Source of the DNA: Cristatella mucedo
Taxonomy: Eukaryota > Bryozoa > Phylactolaemata > Cristatellidae
NCBI GenBank assembly: GCA_009760855.2
Contig: WPIO01000033.1
Location: 1,266,001 to 1,330,000 of the forward strand
DNA: 64,000 bases
Reading direction: 5' to 3'
The notes under the pieces are model-generated. The model was not told the origin of the DNA. It worked only from the letters and a program-made list of their open reading frames with translations, and made no database searches. The first letter of the stretch is position 1; each line of letters begins with the position of its first letter. Shown here piece by piece: positions 58,081 to 64,000 of the stretch. A program made the position numbers and the translations under genes.

Positions 58081-58784
58081 GATAGTTTAGACTCTCAGCA
58101 AAGGTTCAATGGCCGAAAACTTGAGCAAATTGTGCGGAGTCCAACGGCGTAGGAAGAACCGAAAGTCCCGCCTCTTTCAGCCTAACTCAAGGATGTTAAT
58201 AAATGTCCTGAACGTTTCGAATCGCCTTTACAAAGGTTCGCAAGCAATGTTCTAAGGTGACCTATCGGCATATAGCGAGTTCTCTGATGTTTTGGCGTGT
58301 GAGCTACTAGGCGGACATTAACAATTAAAAAAAGCAAACGCCTTTCAGCTAAATTTGACAAGGAAGCGGCCGAAGTGTAAGAGAGAGGGGCAAGCATCAG
58401 CGTCCTCGATGTTCCAGGTAAAGTCGAGTTGAGACGACAAATTGGAAGGCGCCCTGCAAAGCCATATTTGGCTTCAGGTAAGGGCTGTGAACAGCCTCTA
58501 TAAATTCGGCCACGTACAGTTTCTAGGTCGGGTTTGAGTCGGTGGTACATTCGCTTGCACACGCGAAAAAACTGCACATTCTTACACTCGTTAGCACGTA
58601 TGAGAGCTCTTGATTAAACGTACACTCATGCGCTCTTGCAAACTATCGAGTAAACTGCGTGCGTTGGCAAGGTTCGCTGCAGTCACGCCTTGTAGCCAGT
58701 GACAGCATGTTTCGAGAAAAACAGGGGAGGGAGAAAGAGGGTCATGCATACGTCCGTGAGAGGTGGCTTTCAAACACTCTCGCG

Positions 58785-58920
<136 letters not shown>

Positions 58921-59059
58921 CACACGCTTTTTCGCACATGCATACCCGCACAGTGTTCCGAATAGATTTTTGCACGAGCATTGTTGCGAAATATACTCAA
59001 GCATATTGAAAGGAAGGATCTTCCGTATCGATGCAAGCGATTGAACGAACCGATGCAAC

Positions 59060-61260
59060 TACGCATTTTATGGGAGTAGTAGGATTAATGTGTAGTCGAC
59101 GATTATTACAGGACGTCAAGCAACAAAGGTGATCTACTGCAATTGGCATCTTCAGGAATAAGGCTGCATCATGTATACCACAGAGCCACAGAAAAGTAAC
59201 CGGTTAATCCAATTACTCCAGGTCGGTTGATGCTTCTTGCAACAGAAGACTTAGCTGTCGGAATCCACATATTTACACATTCGCAAGGCTCGTTAGGACG
59301 AATACTGACTCGCTCCATCAACTAGAACTAGGTATAGCTGCAAGCTTTTAGAGCATGGGATGTTGAAACAACTTCCAGCCGATTCTCAAATTGTCAGATT
59401 CAGGCCCGATGTACTGGTCGAACTTAGGCGTGGTGGCCACACATTTTTTTAAACAGAAAAACCAACGAAAGTTTGAAGTACAACATTTTCTTTTAAATTC
59501 AGCCACAAAAATAACTAGTAAATTGGCAAATTTTCCACGAAGTACAGTACGTCGTTTGAGCTATAGCAGGTTCGCCGCCTAGGTCAAGGCTCTAGTGAAC
59601 AGCTGGTGTTGGTAGTAGGTAGATTCTCTGACGGCTATCAGATCAATCTCAGCACCAAACTTGGTGGTATCTCAAGTAAAGTGTATGGACGTTTCCGAGT
59701 ACTCCTCAACAGCTAATATACACAAATACGATCCTTGGATAATCGGCTGTCCTGGTAAATAGCTAGAATTTTTGTCACGGCTGCTAGTGAAAAACCTCTA
59801 GTCAGCTCAGCCTGACGGTGGGGGGGGGTGGAGTGGAAGGAGTTTTGAGTGAGTGAGTTTTGAGTGAGGAAGTGTTTTGAGGCTATGATGAAAGCTGGAA
59901 TGACGGGAGAACTGCCGGTTCTAGCAGTGATTTGTCAGCATATAATCTAGGCGCGAGTGCAGGATCATCGATGTGCTGCACAGTGCCTAGAGCATGGATT
60001 TGTCTGGCGAAGGTGAGGTGCAGGTATGTCACCATCTGTTTTCAGACTACAGTGCTTGCTTCAACCTAGCGTTTGAGTCTTTGAACAGCCAGCCGCTCAT
60101 ATACTAGACATTCTCATGGCCCCTTCGATGCAAGTTCCCGAGCCATTCATCGAATTCAGAAAGTCGACTTTTCAGATGACGGCCTTTGAAAAAAGGTCAA
60201 ATCTGTCTGCAAGCTCCGCTCAAGAGATTAATCAAATTTGGCATTAGTAACCTTTGTACAAGAATAACCCGTTCGTAAGAATAGCGACTTCAAACGCCAC
60301 GACCGGATGAACGCTGCGGTTATAAGTAGCTTAGGCGGGTGGGGCTTAGGCCACATTTCATAAGGCGAGGTGCGGCTGGTTTACGGCTAAACCCGGGCGC
60401 ATGTGAGCTGCAGGCTAGCTATTCTGGGTCTGACTTTTTGGGCAGGTTGTTCTAGTAACTGGAGATCCGAGTCCGACGAGCCTGGCCACTGTTCGAGTTC
60501 GATCGCACTGCCGGCCCTGTGGTAGGGGAGACCGCCTGCGGTTTGTCTGTCTGGAGTGCACTGGGCAAACCTAGCTGAGAAGAAGACAGCTATTAAAGGC
60601 AAATCTCGGTCTGCTCGCCAATTTTAAAAATGGAAGCCATAAGCAAAGACGGGTTGCATACTAAATAGCTAACACTCTGCAATACTAGGTTGAGCTCCAG
60701 AGTGATTTTTGAGATGCACTTCTTATTGCTTGGCACAAGACACTGAAGGAATTCAGCCGAAAGCAGCATGGACGAGTGAAGTAGTTAGTGCGAGTGGCAA
60801 AGTATACATGTGCCGGTGACTACCTAAAGGGGTCAAGCGCTGGATAGTTAGCAATTAGCGATCTAAGGAAACCCAGCTGACCAATCGTGGAGTTAATCTC
60901 GAGCGACACTCGACAGGCTTAAGCATAAACTAACCTTACTATGACCTGCAAGCCTAAGGGCATCGATGCTGGTTGCCGTCTGTGCTGCATAAATAAGCTG
61001 ATAAAGAAGACAGTTACAGATCGCTAAGGTACTAGGTACACTAAGCAAATAGTCGGCTTTGCCTTTTTAACGTGTACAAATCCTTAAGAAATTATGGGCA
61101 CGATGAAATTAAAGGCTTTTGGAAGCTATTCAACAGGAGACTCGGTTGTGCCCATACTTTGAATTACATAGAATTACATGAACCTCTAGGGTATTTGAAG
61201 GAGCAGATGATTTTCTGCAATGGTCGCAAAAATTCTTTTCTGATGTCCATAATAAGTCTG
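59060..61260. other. No gene recognised
   Basis: Open frames such as 59391-59582, 60602-60387 (-) and 61072-61266 have no recognised motif. A G-rich tract (59819-59828) is the only low-complexity feature. Confidence 0.4.
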
Positions 61261-61265
61261 GGATA

Positions 61266-61330
61266 GTAATAATAATTACAGATTTTAATAGCACCCTAAG
61301 ACAACTAAATCTCTTTCGAGTAACTTGATA
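61266..61330 (-). repeat. LINE-1x/SINE-2-type 3' tip
   Basis: 'taataataattacagatttt', then 'agcaccctaagacaactaaa' and 'tctctttcgag'. Confidence 0.6.
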
Positions 61331-61339
61331 TAAGTTGGA

Positions 61340-62110
61340 AAATAAGCATGTAAGTTGGATAGCTAGAGCGTGCTCGATTTAGAATGTAAGGGCACATAAA
61401 GAACAAAGTTTTCACGGTCGTGTGTTTATATTACAGGGGTCAAATCAGGAGATGGCGTGGTATCAGTCCATAATGAATCAGGCTGTAGCATGGATAGAGT
61501 GCAAAGCTCTTGTTAGGACCTTCGTTAAAGAACTTTAGGACCATTGTGCGATTATGGATATAAATAATTCGCAGGACAGCCGTACGTTTATCTGGCACTC
61601 GCCCAGCAAGGACCTAATTGGTTCAGGCGCTAGCTATATTAAGTTAATCAGCCCCTCTCGACCAAGTGAGATCTGCCATCTTTGCAGGCATCTTCAAAAG
61701 CTTGCAATTGTGCGGATTAAACAGCTTAAAAATGGTCTAGGAGCCTAAGTGTAGTGAAGAAGTAAATGTACCTAAAGTCTCCTTTGCCTAGCAAAGAAGG
61801 GACACACTCGTACACTCAGAAGCAACGAGCTCATTCATTGCAGCAACCCAGACTGGTATGCAACGCTAGATGAACTAAGCGGCCTTCAAGTGTATGCAGC
61901 AGGTTGTATGCTGCTTACGCTTATGCTTATTTAGCTTTGCCTCTCCTAAAGGATGACGACCAGCTTTTGCTGTCAGAAACAGAAATGCCTTCAAACGAAA
62001 TGTGGCGAACCTTGGCTTTTTGACTGCATGATCTATTGCACGATATGTTGTCATTGTCATGGTTGTTTTAAGACTTCGGGAAGTAAACTTCAAAATAAAG
62101 TACACAACTA
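61340..62110. other. No gene recognised
   Basis: No domain-bearing frame or repeat boundary seen. Confidence 0.4.
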
Positions 62111-62117
62111 TACACCG

Positions 62118-62412
62118 TAATAATATTAATAACAATACATGTGATACAGCGTCCTTGGAGAACTCAATCTCTTTCTTGGCGCTTTACAATTGCTGCAAAG
62201 GAAGCACAATCTAATGGTTAGTGGTAGCGTGCTCAATAAACAACAAGAATAACATGATTAGGGGTGAAATGCTTGCAAGTGTGGTTAGTAGCAGCATGCA
62301 ACAGTGTCAGAACGCTTAAGCACATGAAGGACGAATCACAGGGACTCACTCAAAGCTGTTATAAATAGATTCATTTTTGGTTTCTTTTTAAATGTGGACA
62401 AGTCAGGAGATA
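62118..62412 (-). mobile_element. LINE-1x 3' UTR, 5' truncated
   Basis: The (ATT)-rich tail, hairpin (agcgtccttggagaactcaa, tctctttcttggcgctttac), UTR repeats and the start of the C-terminal coding region (to about 62412). Confidence 0.85.
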
Positions 62413-62419
62413 GCTAATC

Positions 62420-63130
62420 GCCGTTTCTTAATATTTTATGTGATCCACGACCTTCTGTATAGTAACAATGGTGGTAAGAGCAGGACTATTTTCGAGGTTC
62501 AGACCCAACGTTCTCAATGTATAGCCACGCCAACGAGGGTCACCCGACCAGAACTGCATGTCATATGAAAAGCCCTTCATATACTGAGCCAGCAAAAGAA
62601 TAATACCTGAGAGCGCAAACTAAGCATATGCCATCTGGCTGACCCATATTGGGTAGCAGTGTGATGGAACACATGCAGGCATTTTGCCAAAGCTGTGGCC
62701 GAGCCCCAAGTGGTGGAGCGTTCAGAGACAGCACTCGTCGGTCATGAACCAAGACCGTGTTTTTACCTTACCACCCTAAGGCTGCATTCTTGTGGGTGTT
62801 GCATTTGATTTCTTATCCCCTTTCAGAAAACTGGATTTCAAGTATCTTTAGCAAGCGTAGAACATATTGTTTTTATATGTTGGTTCTGGTCAGTGATTGC
62901 CCTGCATTGACCAGCGACATGTGACTATAGCATCTGGAACAGTAGAAGCAGCAGCAGCAGCGGTAGCGGTGGTTGGAGAACCAGAAGCAGAAGCAGCCCT
63001 AAATATGGAACTGTGCATACCTTAGTTCTTAGTTGTTGCAACGCATCCCTTTCCAGACAGTTTGCTTTGCTTCTACGAGTTAGCATATGCAAGGCAAAAC
63101 AAAAATGGCAAGGCGTATTGTTTCTTTATG
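62420..63130. other. No gene recognised; short (AGCAGC)/(AGAAGC) patch
   Basis: A CAG/GAA-like trinucleotide patch lies at about 62944-62995. Otherwise nothing recognised. Confidence 0.35.
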
Positions 63131-63140
63131 CCTCTTGCAG

Positions 63141-63487
63141 CAGCAATTTACAGACCGGAGAAGCATGAGAGCATGAACAGCAGTCTGCTACGCAAGATGC
63201 CGTCAAAAAAAGATCTGCCTTGCACGAATGGCACCCGAAACATGCTGGTTCACAGCCAGGACGGACTGACGCACGTGCTCGCAGCAGTGCTGCAGCCGTT
63301 ACCGAAGCCACTCTTGTTCACTCGACTGCCATCCATCCTGGAATCAAACCATGCGGCCTTTGGTGGCACGGCATCCAAGGAAACTCTGCTGCAGCCTAAT
63401 AGTGGCATTACGGTTCCCTGCTCTTTGGCTACGTTAGGGGAAGAAGCTGCTGTCATTCAAGATCGTTTCAAGACCTTCGTCGCACAG
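63141..63487 (+). CDS. Probable internal exon of an unidentified gene
   Basis: A 347-bp open segment between a good acceptor (TTATGCCTCTTGCAG) and a CAG/GTATAG donor, entering in phase 1 and leaving in phase 0. The frame stops six bases after the donor. It encodes about 115 residues with normal composition (YRPEKHESMNSSLLRKMPSK, LLFTRLPSILESNHAAFGGT, AAVIQDRFKTFVAQ). I recognise no domain. The length and splice context argue for a real exon, but no neighbouring exon was linked. Confidence 0.5.
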
Positions 63488-63865
63488 GTATAGCACAGCC
63501 CGTGCATCATTGCTACTCCACAACAGCCCGTTGTCCCTTCATATCTATGGTCTTGCTGCCTGCCGTTTATAAAAGCTTCGAACATCCTCACCGGGTTCTC
63601 TATTAGGGGCAAATGACAGGACTGTTCTCCCCATAAGCGAATAGCAGGAAATAAACGCCGTTGATTTGGCTTTCTCTTGCGGGCTGTTACAATAATGTGC
63701 GAAAACTTGGGCTACTCAAATCAACGTGAATGAAATAGCTTAATATGGCAATCATTTCAAATGATGAGTCTGCAACATGAAAGCAAGCAAGCAAAGAGCA
63801 AACAATAGATGGTGAGGTAGAAGATTCATGGGAGACATAGGCCTAGATTGCCCCAAGCTCTTAGC

Positions 63866-64000
63866 CCAGGAGTATGCTGTTCGCTCTTCACGACCCATGT
63901 CGCGGGTTCGAGTCCTGTAGTGGGCGATCCTTTATTGCCCACTGCTAGCAGTGGTGATAGCCTTCAAGGCTCGTTGACCGTTCTATAAATGAGGCCGTTG
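63866..64000 (+). mobile_element. SINE-1 copy (runs off the window)
   Basis: The best-preserved head: A-box region 'cttagcccaggagtatg', B-box GGTTCGAGTCC (63905-63915), body 'gtagtgggcgatcctttatt' and 'gcccactgctagcagtgg', and the 3' end 'tataaatgaggccgttg'. RNA polymerase III internal promoter layout. Confidence 0.88.

Noticed and set aside
61072-61266. 64-codon plus-strand open frame with protein-like composition
   Set aside because: No domain, and no acceptor or donor that would make it an exon.
63900-63920. Possible tRNA gene from the B-box GGTTCGAGTCC
   Set aside because: No cloverleaf with paired acceptor arms; the same sequence recurs with SINE bodies, so it is a tRNA-derived SINE.

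Overview
The window is nuclear DNA of a multicellular animal, most likely an invertebrate. The evidence is split genes with GT-AG introns, a BTB/BACK (Kelch-like) gene, a KDM4-type PHD/double-Tudor gene, non-LTR retrotransposons of the CR1/L2/Rex-like kind, tRNA-derived SINEs, a hAT-type MITE and long dinucleotide microsatellites. Nothing looks bacterial, viral or organellar. I cannot name the species. Most of the sequence is intron and repeat, and real coding sequence is a few percent.

Genes. (1) On the minus strand, a Kelch-like gene is represented by two exons, 9305-9168 (start of BTB) and 1716-1011 (rest of BTB plus BACK). They join through a split Arg codon across a 7.45 kb intron. The kelch repeats would lie to the left of the window. 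(2) On the plus strand, 28.96-50.10 kb holds a KDM4/JMJD2-like gene that I modelled as 11 exons in consistent phase: a linker, a PHD finger, an extended PHD (ePHD), two Tudor segments and a short polyQ/basic/acidic tail. No JmjN or JmjC exon was recognised. A first exon with an upstream stop suggests a reader-only protein, but this is inference. (3) An isolated LSm-like coding patch (22.93-23.06 kb) lies in a GC-rich stretch. (4) An unidentified but well-formed exon lies at 63141-63487. (5) A frame-broken coding-like patch of unknown identity lies antisense in a KDM4 intron (39.06-39.57 kb).

Repeats. Two LINE families dominate. LINE-1x (my label) ends in a conserved hairpin (AAAGCGCCT...AGGCGCTTT) followed by (ATT)n. 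Its best copies are 4450-6871 (+), 34487-36513 (-) and 53941-55517 (-), with many 3'-end fragments. LINE-2x ends in a different 3' tail followed by ATTAC-type repeats; its main copies are 15840-17705 (+) and 37378-32885 (-), the latter split by a LINE-1x insertion. Two tRNA-derived SINE families are nested in each other. SINE-2 carries a 3' end like that of LINE-1x, a typical SINE/LINE partnership. A 406 bp hAT-type MITE with an 8 bp target duplication sits at 48174-48579, and an unnamed dispersed element built around a CA microsatellite occurs twice.

Layout. 0-9.3 kb: Kelch-like gene with LINE-1x in its intron. 9.3-21.4 kb: repeat-dense, no gene found. 21.4-23.1 kb: GC-rich, LSm-like patch. 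23-29 kb: mostly unassigned. 29-50.1 kb: KDM4-like gene with repeat-filled introns. 50-63 kb: repeats, a GC-rich island at 56.9-58.1 kb, and long GA and CA arrays. 63.1-63.5 kb: orphan exon. 63.87 kb to the end: a SINE.
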